13,666 nucleotides of DNA from contig JALVLE010000151.1 in the NCBI GenBank assembly GCA_027033555.1, positions 1 through 13,666 on the forward strand. Reading direction: 5' to 3'. Origin of the DNA: Caldifarciminota bacterium. GTDB lineage: Bacteria > Hydrothermota > Hydrothermia > UBA1063 > CAJXJZ01. Each line of letters begins with the position of its first letter. Positions within the stretch are counted from its first letter, which is position 1. Positions 6,994 to 13,666 of the stretch are shown here, in pieces. A program made the position numbers and the translations under genes. The notes below the pieces were generated by a model that was not told where the DNA came from, did no database searches, and was given only the letters and a program-made list of their open reading frames with translations.

Positions 6994-7759
6994 CGTACAC
7001 CTCCCCGATATATTCATGGTCAACGGGGTCTATTTTCCTCATAGGTTTCATCTCTGTCTGCTCTTCGTATATGTGAGCGATAAGTCCCGGCGTCCTTGCA
7101 ATTATAAAAAACGCGTTTCCAAGCTCTGGGGGGAATCCCATCTCGCACAGCACAGCTGCTATGGCACCATCAACATTTATGGGAAGGTCTTTACCTTTTA
7201 TCTTTTTAATGGCTTCTTTTATGGAGACTGCAGCCTTCACATAGTCGCCATAAAAGCCTGTTTCTTTCGCTATTTCAAACAGTCTCTGTGTCCGTGGATC
7301 ATTTGTGTGATACCTGTGTCCAAAACCTGAAAGCCTCTTCTTTGCATCTAAAGATGCTTTTGTAAATTTATACGCTGCCTCCTCAATGCTTATATTCTCG
7401 TTTTTTGAAATATTTATCACGTCAATATAATGATGCATTGCTTGTTCAATGGCACCACCATGCCACTTATAAATGGCGAGTATTCCACCGGCAAGGGCTG
7501 CATTTAAAGGGCTTCCTGTTGAGGCAATTGTCCTTGCTGCGAGTGTTGATGGAGGTGTTGCACCATGGTCAATGGATGATACGAATATAGCATCTATCAT
7601 TTTACCGGTATTTTCATCAGGAAGTTCTCCTTTTAAAATGAGATAAATTGCCTGTGGAAATGTTATTTTTCCCATTAACTTATCTATTCTATGTCCCCTT
7701 ACATAGATTCTATTGGGCTCAATTTTTGTAATTTTAGTGGTCCAGTGATTTTCTCCCAT
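6983..7759 (-). CDS. ccl: Citryl-CoA lyase (short citrate-synthase family protein)
   Basis: Predicted to cleave citryl-CoA into acetyl-CoA and oxaloacetate, or, run the other way, to make citrate. At 258 aa it is far shorter than citrate synthase (about 370-430 aa) and matches the size of Hydrogenobacter citryl-CoA lyase and the C-terminal part of ATP-citrate lyase. Catalytic positions are kept: His100 in KWHGGAIEQA (His274 of pig citrate synthase), His148 in GFGHRYHTNDPR (His320), Asp197 in INVDGAI (Asp375; ATP-citrate lyase has NVDGLIG), and the CoA/oxaloacetate segment ARTPGLIAH (221-229). AGGAGG precedes the ATG. It follows the ligase alpha gene by 11 nt. A short citrate synthase working in the oxidative direction cannot be excluded, but its pairing with an ACL-like ligase favours the lyase. 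Confidence 0.8.
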   Translation of the reverse strand: MGENHWTTKITKIEPNRIYVRGHRIDKLMGKITFPQAIYLILKGELPDENTGKMIDAIFVSSIDHGATPPSTLAARTIASTGSPLNAALAGGILAIYKWHGGAIEQAMHHYIDVINISKNENISIEEAAYKFTKASLDAKKRLSGFGHRYHTNDPRTQRLFEIAKETGFYGDYVKAAVSIKEAIKKIKGKDLPINVDGAIAAVLCEMGFPPELGNAFFIIARTPGLIAHIYEEQTEMKPMRKIDPVDHEYIGEVYDEE

Positions 7760-7770
7760 TTTTAAACCTC

Positions 7771-8667
7771 CTATTTTCCAAGCACCTTCTTAACTGCCTC
7801 TGGAATATCTGTGATTTTATCTACAACTATGGCACCTGCCTCCTTTAAAGCATTCACCTTGCTTTCCCATGAACCTCTATTACCTTCAACTATGGCTCCA
7901 GCATGGGAAAAACGGGTACCTTTCTGAGCAGCCTTTCCACCAATAAAAGCAATAAGTGGCTTTGTAACTTCTTTGTTTTTCATTAGCTCAGCAACTCTCT
8001 CTTCCTGTGATGTGCCTATTTCTCCAAACATCACTATTACTTCTGTCTGCGGGTCTTTTTCAAAGAGTTTAACAATTTCAGGATGGGGCATTCCCACAAC
8101 TGCGTCTCCTCCCACATGAACAATCGTGGACTGTCCGAACCCTGCTTTTGAAATATAATAGGATATGGCACTTGTGATACCTCCACTTCTTGATGTAACA
8201 CCCACAGGACCTGGTTTAAACCATTCCCTTGCTGATTTTGCCCTTCCGCCTATCATGCCAAGAACCGCTTTTCCTGGACTCAATATGCCCAGTGTGTTGG
8301 GACCTATGAACTTAGCACCTTTTTCCTTTGCATAATCATAGATCTCCAGCACATCATGAATGGGAACCCTGTCTGGCACTAAAAGGAGCAACTTGACACC
8401 CGCTTCAATCGCCTCAAGGGCTGCTTCCTTGACAAGGGGTGCAGGAACAAAAATCGCAGATGCATCTATTGGTCCATGCTTTTCCCATGCCTCAAACACT
8501 GTGTCATATACGGGAATGCCTTCTACCTCCTGTCCTCCCTTACCGGGAGTAACTCCAGCCACCACCTTTGTGCCATACTCCTTCATAAGGCGGGTTCTTG
8601 TTCTTCCCTCTCTTCCAGTAATACCCTGTACAAGAACCCTTGTGTTTTCATCTATTAAAATAGCCAT
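7771..8667 (-). CDS. CoA ligase alpha subunit, likely citryl-CoA synthetase small subunit (SucD family)
   Basis: A 298-aa SucD-family subunit that carries the phospho-histidine and binds CoA. Visible: Rossmann CoA-binding start (VQGITGREGRT, 13-23), VTPGKGG (39-45), GPNTLG (122-127), SRSGGITS (159-166), GGDAVVG (186-192), Glu216 in MFGEIGT, and the phosphorylated His255 in FSHAGAIV. SRSGG is the ATP-citrate-lyase form; E. coli SucD has SRSGTLTYE. The usual EGIP loop is changed to PDRVP (98-102). Both changes fit a citrate-type substrate better than succinate, but this is motif reading only. It starts 1 nt after the beta-subunit stop, with GGGGGAG five bases before the ATG inside the beta gene, so the two subunits are probably made in step. 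Alternative: succinyl-CoA or malate-CoA ligase alpha. Confidence 0.82.
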   Translation of the reverse strand: MAILIDENTRVLVQGITGREGRTRTRLMKEYGTKVVAGVTPGKGGQEVEGIPVYDTVFEAWEKHGPIDASAIFVPAPLVKEAALEAIEAGVKLLLLVPDRVPIHDVLEIYDYAKEKGAKFIGPNTLGILSPGKAVLGMIGGRAKSAREWFKPGPVGVTSRSGGITSAISYYISKAGFGQSTIVHVGGDAVVGMPHPEIVKLFEKDPQTEVIVMFGEIGTSQEERVAELMKNKEVTKPLIAFIGGKAAQKGTRFSHAGAIVEGNRGSWESKVNALKEAGAIVVDKITDIPEAVKKVLGK

Positions 8668-8668
8668 T

Positions 8669-10231
8669 TTACTCCCCCTGCTCTTTAATAATTTTCTCTC
8701 TGTACTCTTTTAGTCCTGGAATTGGAAGATGTATATGAAGTGCGCCTTTTCCATGAAAACGGCAGGCAATCTCACAGGCAAGACACTCTGTGCATTTACC
8801 CTTTCGCGCCTCTTCAGGATCAATTTTCAGAACAGGTTTTCCATCCTTTAACTCAATAACATCGTACTGACAAGCTTCAACACAGGGTTTTTCTTCACAT
8901 CTTTCGCACACCTCGTGGTCTATGTAAATGGCACCTGTCATTGTTTCTATTTTGTATTCAGTGCCCTTTGGTTCAAATTCTTTGTGAGGCTTTACCCTGT
9001 GTAATTTTCTTCCATTCTCCTCAACCAATTCCTTAAGCCTCTGTGCACAGAAATCTGGAGAATCGTCTTTTCCATAGGCCTCAATTTTAACTGGGAGGTC
9101 TTTTAAATAAGTGTGGATTATCTCTATTGCCACCTCCTCATAGTTTCCACCGAGTCTCAAAACCGCAGGAATATCAATTTCATCCTCTAAAAACGCCTTC
9201 ACAAATCCTCGTGCTGAATGGAACTGTTCCTGTGATGCCACTCCTGAACCTGATGCAAAGTACCCCACCACATTTGGCTGTGAGAGAATAATCTTGGCTG
9301 CCCTATAGACCTTTGAAGCAGGAGGATTTCCGCTTGTATCTGTGAAATTTGCTATTTTAAAGCCTGCGTTTAACACAGCATCCATACTCATCATTGAGCC
9401 ACCACCACCTGCACCATGAAAGGCGATATGTTTTCCATCAGGTGGTACATCGGTTACCATCTGTATGAAGTAAAATGTTCCCCTGTAATCGTTCTTTTCA
9501 ACGTTCCACGCAATTTTTTCAAGCTCTGTGGCAGGTCTTGGGAACTCTCTCGCTATTTCTATACCAAGGTCTGGATGTCTGTACACACCGTAGTCGTCAA
9601 TAACTATGTGAGCGTCAAGTGCCACTATTTCTCCATCCTCTGTAAGTGCAAGGGGGTTTGTTTCAAGACTTCTTGCATCGTATTCTTTCATGGCTTTGTA
9701 AAGTTTTGCCAGTGTTGTGCCTATTTTGTTTAGTATTTTCCCCCTTATTCCAGCCTTTCTTGCCACCTCCCTTGCCTGGTAGGAGTAGAGCCCTCTACCG
9801 TAGTCAATATGCATCTTGGCAACCTTATCAGGATGCTCTTTTGCTATTTCCTCTATCCCTGACCCACCTATGCTTGAAAAGATAAGTACAGGCTGAGCCG
9901 TTGAGTCGTCAATAATGAATCCGGCAAAGTATTCTGCTTTTATGGGAAGACGTTTTTCTATAAGAACTGTGTCAACAGTAAACTGTCCCCACTTCATCCC
10001 GAGGAATTTTTTAGCATTCTCCCTTACGCACTCTGCATCTTCACAGAAGGCAATACCGCCCTTTCCCTTTCTACCTGTTTCCCATATCTGAACCTTTATT
10101 ACCACAGGGTACCCTATTTCATCCGCTATCCTGACTGCTTCATCAGCAGTCTTTGCAATACCACCGTCGGGAATTTTTACCCCGTATTTTTTCAGTATTT
10201 CTTTTGACTGGTACTCAAATAGTTTTGCCAT
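8669..10231 (-). CDS. CoA ligase beta subunit (ATP-grasp, ACL/SucC-like) fused to a 2[4Fe-4S] ferredoxin domain
   Basis: A 520-aa protein; ordinary SucC or CcsA subunits are about 390-430 aa. Residues ~1-225 are the ATP-grasp domain, with the metal-binding region LETNPLAL (Asn192) and ALDAH (Asp206). Residues ~240-385 are the CoA-ligase domain, with GAGGGGSMMSMDA (273-285). It has SGSGVASQEQ where SucC has its NIFGGI loop, and RLGGNYEE (359-366), close to ATP-citrate lyase RRGGPNYQE. Residues ~430-505 are an extra ferredoxin-type domain: C442-x2-C445-x4-C450-x3-C454 and C480-x2-C483-x2-C486-x3-C490, enough for two 4Fe-4S clusters. Predicted role: activation of citrate to citryl-CoA using ATP, with alpha. 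The clusters may be structural, redox-sensing or a docking site for a ferredoxin-linked partner; the sequence does not decide. It begins 15 nt after nadA, with GGGGA upstream. Confidence 0.85.
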   Translation of the reverse strand: MAKLFEYQSKEILKKYGVKIPDGGIAKTADEAVRIADEIGYPVVIKVQIWETGRKGKGGIAFCEDAECVRENAKKFLGMKWGQFTVDTVLIEKRLPIKAEYFAGFIIDDSTAQPVLIFSSIGGSGIEEIAKEHPDKVAKMHIDYGRGLYSYQAREVARKAGIRGKILNKIGTTLAKLYKAMKEYDARSLETNPLALTEDGEIVALDAHIVIDDYGVYRHPDLGIEIAREFPRPATELEKIAWNVEKNDYRGTFYFIQMVTDVPPDGKHIAFHGAGGGGSMMSMDAVLNAGFKIANFTDTSGNPPASKVYRAAKIILSQPNVVGYFASGSGVASQEQFHSARGFVKAFLEDEIDIPAVLRLGGNYEEVAIEIIHTYLKDLPVKIEAYGKDDSPDFCAQRLKELVEENGRKLHRVKPHKEFEPKGTEYKIETMTGAIYIDHEVCERCEEKPCVEACQYDVIELKDGKPVLKIDPEEARKGKCTECLACEIACRFHGKGALHIHLPIPGLKEYREKIIKEQGE

Positions 10232-10246
10232 AATCCATCCCCTTTT

Positions 10247-11161
10247 TCATGATATTGCAATCATTTTTAAGATGGCGTCTTTTGCCTTTTTGATTATCTC
10301 CTCAGGAAGTGTTATCTCATACACCTCATCCTTCAGACTCCTGTAAATATTTTCAAGTGTTATGGTTTTCATGCCCCTGCAAATGGCATTTTTACTTGCA
10401 GGATAAAAGGTTTTATCCGGAAATTCCCTTTTTAGTCTTGTTGTCATATCTATCTCTGTTGCAATGATGAATTCCTTTGCATTCACTTTCTTTATAACCT
10501 CTATCATCCCATTTGTTGATGCCACATAATCTGCAATTTCCAGCACCTCTCTTCTTGCCTCAGGATGTGCAATTACAATGGCGTCTTTGTGCTTTTCCTT
10601 CTGAAGTATAACATCTTTTACTGTGATAAGTTCATCGTGAACGTAACAGTAACCGTCAAAAAGTATGATTTCTTTCTCAGGAACCTGTTTTTGAACGTAG
10701 TTTGCCAGATTTCTGTCAGGGACAAAGATAATTTCCTTTGCCTCAAGGCTTCTTACAACATTTGCTGCATTTCTTGAGGTACAGCATATGTCACACTCTG
10801 CCTTTACATCTGCATACGTATTTACGTAGCATACAACCTGTGCCTCAGGATGCTCTTTCTTCAATCTTATAACATCTTCCCGCCTCACCATATCAGCCAT
10901 CTCACATGTGGCATCAGGATGGGGAAGTAGCACTTTCTTTTCTGGAGACAGGATTTTTGCAGTTTCTGCCATGAATTTCACGCCTGCAAACACAATAATA
11001 TCTTTTTCTATGTTCTGTGCTTTCCTTGAGAGGTCAAGAGAGTCTCCTATAATATCTGCAACTTCCTGGATTTCCTCTCTCTGGTAGTTGTGTGCAAGAA
11101 TTACCGCATTCTTTTCTCTCTTTAATCTCTGTATTTCCTCAATAATTTCTTTTTGGGACAT
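10247..11161 (-). CDS. nadA: Quinolinate synthase
   Basis: Condenses iminoaspartate with dihydroxyacetone phosphate to quinolinate in de novo NAD synthesis. The 304-aa product fits the compact type known from Thermotoga. The three Cys expected to ligate the catalytic [4Fe-4S] cluster are Cys86 (DATCEMADM), Cys172 (DGYCYVH) and Cys261 (NAICRGMKT), with spacing matching the family. Other marks are AHNYQREEIQ (23-32), GDSLDLS (39-45), FAGVKFMAETAK (58-69), CCTSRNA (126-132), VPDRNLA and AHPEARREV. GGAGG precedes the ATG. It is first in a five-gene operon; nadB and nadC are not in the window. Aspartate, the precursor of iminoaspartate, derives from oxaloacetate, which the downstream lyase would release, so a metabolic link is conceivable but inferred. 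Confidence 0.95.
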   Translation of the reverse strand: MSQKEIIEEIQRLKREKNAVILAHNYQREEIQEVADIIGDSLDLSRKAQNIEKDIIVFAGVKFMAETAKILSPEKKVLLPHPDATCEMADMVRREDVIRLKKEHPEAQVVCYVNTYADVKAECDICCTSRNAANVVRSLEAKEIIFVPDRNLANYVQKQVPEKEIILFDGYCYVHDELITVKDVILQKEKHKDAIVIAHPEARREVLEIADYVASTNGMIEVIKKVNAKEFIIATEIDMTTRLKREFPDKTFYPASKNAICRGMKTITLENIYRSLKDEVYEITLPEEIIKKAKDAILKMIAIS

Positions 11162-11184
11162 AAAAACCTCCGCTGTTAGGATTT

Positions 11185-11190
11185 ATTATA
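11185..11190 (-). promoter_or_regulatory. -10 element of a probable promoter for nadA and the citryl-CoA operon
   Basis: A perfect TATAAT reads leftward at 11190-11185, in the 52-bp gap between yjbQ and nadA. Transcription would begin near 11178, leaving a short leader with the GGAGG site of nadA. I see no good -35: the hexamer 17 bp upstream is TGCATA. It could be activator-dependent or weak, with some readthrough from the glycan genes upstream, since no terminator separates them. Confidence 0.45.
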
Positions 11191-11213
11191 ATGGGGCATG
11201 AATGTTTATGCAT

Positions 11214-11630
11214 TTATTCCCCCTGAAACTGGATAACTACTTTTCGTGTTCTTGCCCTGTTATCAAAATCTATAACCACAATGTTTTGCCATGTTCCAAG
11301 TATAAGACGGCCATCTTTAAAAGGCACGCATAAAGAGGCTTTTTGAAGGCTTGCCCTAAGGTGTGAAAAACCATTTCCATCGTGCCATGTAGCGTTATGG
11401 TGATAGGGCTTATCACTGGGTATTAACCTTTCCATAAATTCCTTATAATCCTGTACATTGCCTGGCTCGTATTCTGTTGTCGTCACAGCGGCTGTGGCAC
11501 CGGGTATAAAAACCAGGCACATGCCCTCTTTTAGCCCGGATTCTTTTAATTTTTCCCCTACTGTGTCTGTTATATCATGTATGTCACAGAAACCGTGCGT
11601 ATTAAGGGTTATTTCATAGGTTTTTACCAT
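11214..11630 (-). CDS. yjbQ: YjbQ family protein (UPF0047)
   Basis: A 138-aa soluble protein of the YjbQ/UPF0047 family. Family members have been annotated as secondary thiamine-phosphate synthases, but the physiological role is not settled. The family signature is well kept: HDITDTV (18-24), FIPGATAAVTTTEYEPG (41-57), LIPSDKPYHHN, HDGNGFSHLRAS (83-94), VPFKDGRLILGTWQ (102-115) and DFDNRARTRK. Length matches the family. The start is ATG 11630, directly after GGAGGAGG; the in-frame ATG at 11657 would add nine residues unlike the family and lies deeper in the upstream gene. It overlaps the 3' end of the glycosyltransferase by 17 bp, so coupling is likely. Nothing links it biochemically to glycan synthesis. 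Confidence 0.9.
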   Translation of the reverse strand: MVKTYEITLNTHGFCDIHDITDTVGEKLKESGLKEGMCLVFIPGATAAVTTTEYEPGNVQDYKEFMERLIPSDKPYHHNATWHDGNGFSHLRASLQKASLCVPFKDGRLILGTWQNIVVIDFDNRARTRKVVIQFQGE

Positions 11631-12372
11631 CTTCCTCCTCCATGTGATAGAGTTCATAAAGAAAACTGTATTTCCATACAGTGTATGAAAAGTAAAACAG
11701 TGAAAAAATAAGGCCTCTTATCCCATCAAACATACATCTTTTAAGAAAAAAATGTTTTGAGAAATTCAGAAAGGGACGCAACAGGAGGTCTGTTACTTTG
11801 AACTTAACGCCATTTTTATATTTTTCTTCTGCAAGAAGCCTTGCATATTTAAGGTTTTTATTGTACTGGTCTTTAAGGTTCTCAAAAGGATAATGGATTA
11901 TAGGATTCTTCATTACGCCTGTTTTTCCCTCTACCTTCATTTTTTCATGAACAAGCCCCTGCCATCTTGCCTTTCCCTTTTTCACTATTCGTACAATTCT
12001 ATCAGGTGACCAGCATTTTAGAGGCCTTCCCATATAATAGTTTCTTCTCGGCACATAGTAAGCAACGTACTCCTCTTTACCAATACGTTTTTTAATCTCC
12101 TCTTTCAATTCACAGGACAATCTTTCATCAGCATCAAGTGAGATTATCCATTCTCCATTTGCATTGTCTATTGCAAAGTTTTTCTGGTCGGCATATCCTT
12201 TAAACTCCCGTTTTAATACCCTTGCCCCAAGCGACTCTGCTATCTCCACGGTTCTGTCAGTGGAAAAGGAGTCCACAATCACAACTTCATCTACAATATC
12301 CTTTGCGCTTTCAATACACCCTTTTATGTATTTCTCTTCGTTATAGGTGATTATAACGAGGGAGATTTTCAT
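11614..12372 (-). CDS. Glycosyltransferase family 2, WaaE/KdtX-like LPS glycosyltransferase
   Basis: A 252-aa inverting GT-A enzyme likely adding a sugar to the lipopolysaccharide core or a related glycan on the cytoplasmic membrane face. Visible marks: N-terminal SLVIITYNEE (4-13), VDSFSTDRT (33-41), the metal/nucleotide DxD as Asp80-Ala-Asp82 in SLDADERL, the WaaE-type blocks YYMGRPLKCW and WQGLVHEKM, and a hydrophobic C-terminal stretch (~218-240) for membrane attachment. The order resembles the WaaE beta-1,4-glucosyltransferase-like subgroup; the actual sugar is not predictable. GGAGG lies about 11 bases before its ATG, which overlaps the ligase stop as TAATG. Confidence 0.85.
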   Translation of the reverse strand: MKISLVIITYNEEKYIKGCIESAKDIVDEVVIVDSFSTDRTVEIAESLGARVLKREFKGYADQKNFAIDNANGEWIISLDADERLSCELKEEIKKRIGKEEYVAYYVPRRNYYMGRPLKCWSPDRIVRIVKKGKARWQGLVHEKMKVEGKTGVMKNPIIHYPFENLKDQYNKNLKYARLLAEEKYKNGVKFKVTDLLLRPFLNFSKHFFLKRCMFDGIRGLIFSLFYFSYTVWKYSFLYELYHMEEEDGKNL

Positions 12373-13538
12373 TATGATCTTTTGCCTCCTAAATATAGGC
12401 CTGTGAAGAAGAAGACAGAATGAATAACCTCTGTATCCGAAAAGTTGTATTCAAAGAAGCCTGCTATGAAAAAGGTGATTAGCATGAATAAAAGCGCATA
12501 TTTCATCCTATCTTCCAGTAAAAAAGCCTCTTTCAGCATTGTAAATATAAGGTAAATAAAAGAGACGAACAAAATTACACCACCATTTATAAGCATCATA
12601 AGGTATGTATTATGCAGATGTCCGCGTATTGCCCTTGCATCAATGTTGTTTTTGGGTAGTATATCTTTTAAAAAAGAATCGCCGCTGTTATCAACGATAC
12701 TATCTGCAAGAAGGGGCCAGGCCTCAAAACCAATGCCTATCACAGGGTGTTTTTTAAACACGCTCAATCCCATTTTCCATAGATGTAATCTTACACGGCC
12801 ACTGTGGTCTATTTTCTCCGGGTCTAAGTGAAAGGCATGCACTTTAGAAATTGAAAAAATAAAAGCCAACACAGTCCCAATTAAACCCACAGCAACAACT
12901 TTTTCGTGTCTCTTGGCACAAGCAACAACAGTAACCATGCCCGATAGGAATGTTCCAAGAATGTAACTCCTTGTACCGTTTAAAGCAAGACTAAGTAAAA
13001 AAATAATTCCCCCCATTAACTCTATCATAGTAATTTTTTGTAAAAGTCCTTCTAACAAAACACCTGCAAAAGGGACAATAACACCAGGATATGTAAGTTT
13101 TCCACCAAGAAAACCTGTTAGTACGCCATGTCTATTAATTAAAGGAGAAAAACCCATGGGAGCGATTATGTAAAAAATTAAAGAAGCTCCACCCAAGATA
13201 ACAAATGCGTACACAGCATGTTTTTTTACCAACTTTGCATATTTTTTAGAATGCATTCCCAAAAGCAGTGCTAAAAACGTCTCAAAAAATAGGCCCGCCG
13301 CCTTTTTTATAGTATAAAAAGGATGGGATGAAAAAAGAGAAAGGAGTGTTGCAATACAGAAAAAAAGAGTTAATGTCAGAACCACACGATTTTTTAGGAA
13401 GTCCACGTTTTCTTTGATATTAATTAAAAACAATACTCCGAAAACACCCAATACGATTGTTTGTATTGTAATGGATATAAGGAGGGACCATACGTATATA
13501 ACAGGCAATAAAAATAAAAATGAGCTACGCTCCCTCAT
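12372..13538 (-). CDS. O-antigen ligase/polymerase-like membrane protein (Wzy_C family)
   Basis: A 388-aa polytopic inner-membrane protein with roughly ten hydrophobic segments, of the family that joins O-antigen to lipid A-core (WaaL) or polymerises repeats (Wzy). Typical marks: NGTRSY before a membrane segment (Arg190), a large external loop ~231-310 beginning after FIFSISK, with GRVRLHLWKMG (247-257) and HPVIGIGFEAW (264-274), and HLHNTYLMMLINGG (307-320), where family members carry a conserved His/Asn. Ligase and polymerase cannot be separated on sequence alone; proximity of a core-type GT2 mildly favours the ligase. No Shine-Dalgarno is seen before ATG 13538, and only 15 bp separate it from the terminator T-tract of the upstream gene. 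Confidence 0.85.
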   Translation of the reverse strand: MRERSSFLFLLPVIYVWSLLISITIQTIVLGVFGVLFLINIKENVDFLKNRVVLTLTLFFCIATLLSLFSSHPFYTIKKAAGLFFETFLALLLGMHSKKYAKLVKKHAVYAFVILGGASLIFYIIAPMGFSPLINRHGVLTGFLGGKLTYPGVIVPFAGVLLEGLLQKITMIELMGGIIFLLSLALNGTRSYILGTFLSGMVTVVACAKRHEKVVAVGLIGTVLAFIFSISKVHAFHLDPEKIDHSGRVRLHLWKMGLSVFKKHPVIGIGFEAWPLLADSIVDNSGDSFLKDILPKNNIDARAIRGHLHNTYLMMLINGGVILFVSFIYLIFTMLKEAFLLEDRMKYALLFMLITFFIAGFFEYNFSDTEVIHSVFFFTGLYLGGKRS

Positions 13539-13553
13539 GTTTTATTAGAAATT

Positions 13554-13578
13554 AAAAAAGGGGGCTCAAAGAGCCCCC
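13554..13578 (-). terminator. Intrinsic terminator of the partial right-edge gene
   Basis: A perfect 8-bp inverted repeat (13560-13567 GGGGGCTC, 13571-13578 GAGCCCCC, 3-nt loop) is followed on the minus strand by six T (13559-13554). It starts 11 nt after the stop codon of the gene entering from the right edge. Confidence 0.88.
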
Positions 13579-13589
13579 TTTACCAAAGT

Positions 13590-13666
13590 TTATCTTGTCA
13601 CAAGAATTTTTCGTCTTATTGTGTTATCCTTTGTGCTTGCCTGGATAAAGTATATGCCACTCCTTA
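13590..13666 (-). CDS. C-terminal end of a secreted protein with a T9SS/FlgD-like sorting tail (partial)
   Basis: Only the last 24 codons are inside the window; the gene continues past the right edge. The tail reads SGIYFIQASTKDNTIRRKIL and ends VTR. The pattern G-[IV]-Y-F-[IV], a short polar turn, then a basic strand ending K-[IL]-x-[VL], is the last two beta-strands of the C-terminal domain used by type IX secretion cargo and FlgD-like Ig modules in FCB-group and WOR-3-type bacteria. The main part of the protein, often a protease, adhesin or multi-repeat surface protein, is not visible. If correct, the product is exported through the outer membrane. Confidence 0.75.
   Translation of the reverse strand, partial: RSGIYFIQASTKDNTIRRKILVTR

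Noticed and set aside
7771-10231. Ordinary succinyl-CoA synthetase sucCD.
   Set aside because: The SRSGG and GGNYEE motifs, the loss of the SucC NIFGGI loop, the ferredoxin fusion and the adjacent citryl-CoA lyase all point away from it, though a succinate or malate ligase is not strictly excluded.
1-13666. CRISPR arrays, tRNA or rRNA genes, insertion sequences, phage or toxin-antitoxin modules.
   Set aside because: I saw no spaced direct repeats, tRNA-like cloverleaf, rRNA segment, transposase or integrase. Nearly all of the window is accounted for by the genes listed.

Overview
The window is AT-rich bacterial DNA, densely coded with short gaps and stop/start overlaps. It looks like an anaerobic, probably thermophilic, Gram-negative-type bacterium. 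Lipopolysaccharide or surface-glycan genes sit on both sides. A gene fragment at the right edge ends in a C-terminal tail like those of type IX secretion cargo (FCB group, WOR-3/Hydrothermae-like lineages). In the middle is an iron-sulfur-rich, citryl-CoA-type carbon metabolism operon. The taxonomic guess is inference; no rRNA or marker gene is present.

Layout. (1) 1-427: no large gene; a possible 45-codon basic ORF on the minus strand (75-212) with a strong Shine-Dalgarno and a foldable leader, then a sigma70-like promoter facing right. (2) 428-2969, plus strand: rpiB, wecB-type UDP-GlcNAc 2-epimerase and a GT4 glycosyltransferase, joined by TTGA and ATGA overlaps. (3) 2962-6354, minus strand: a large tandem-cyclase/NTPase/TPR protein laid out like mammalian soluble adenylyl cyclase, meeting the plus-strand operon tail to tail with an 8-bp overlap. 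(4) 6397-11190, minus strand: nadA, an ATP-grasp CoA-ligase beta subunit carrying a C-terminal 2[4Fe-4S] ferredoxin domain, a CoA-ligase alpha subunit, a short citryl-CoA-lyase/citrate-synthase protein and an HD-domain protein, ending at a strong intrinsic terminator. (5) 11214-13538, minus strand: O-antigen-ligase-like membrane protein, WaaE-like GT2 and YjbQ, also overlapping. (6) 13554-13666: an intrinsic terminator and the last 24 codons of a gene whose product ends in a T9SS/FlgD-like sorting tail.

How the parts fit. The ligase alpha and beta subunits plus the short lyase are the three parts expected of a split ATP-citrate lyase: citryl-CoA synthetase plus citryl-CoA lyase, converting citrate, ATP and CoA to acetyl-CoA and oxaloacetate. 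This is the cleavage step of the reductive TCA cycle, known in two-enzyme form from Hydrogenobacter. Two motifs, SRSGG in alpha and GGNYEE in beta, look more like ATP-citrate lyase than succinyl-CoA synthetase. The fused ferredoxin domain is not part of the textbook enzymes and is the most unusual metabolic feature here. The second highlight is the cyclase: its first domain keeps the metal aspartates but lacks the catalytic Arg, while the second keeps the Lys/Thr/Asn/Arg set but lacks the metal ligands. This is the one-site pseudo-heterodimer arrangement of animal adenylyl cyclases, in a bacterial protein.
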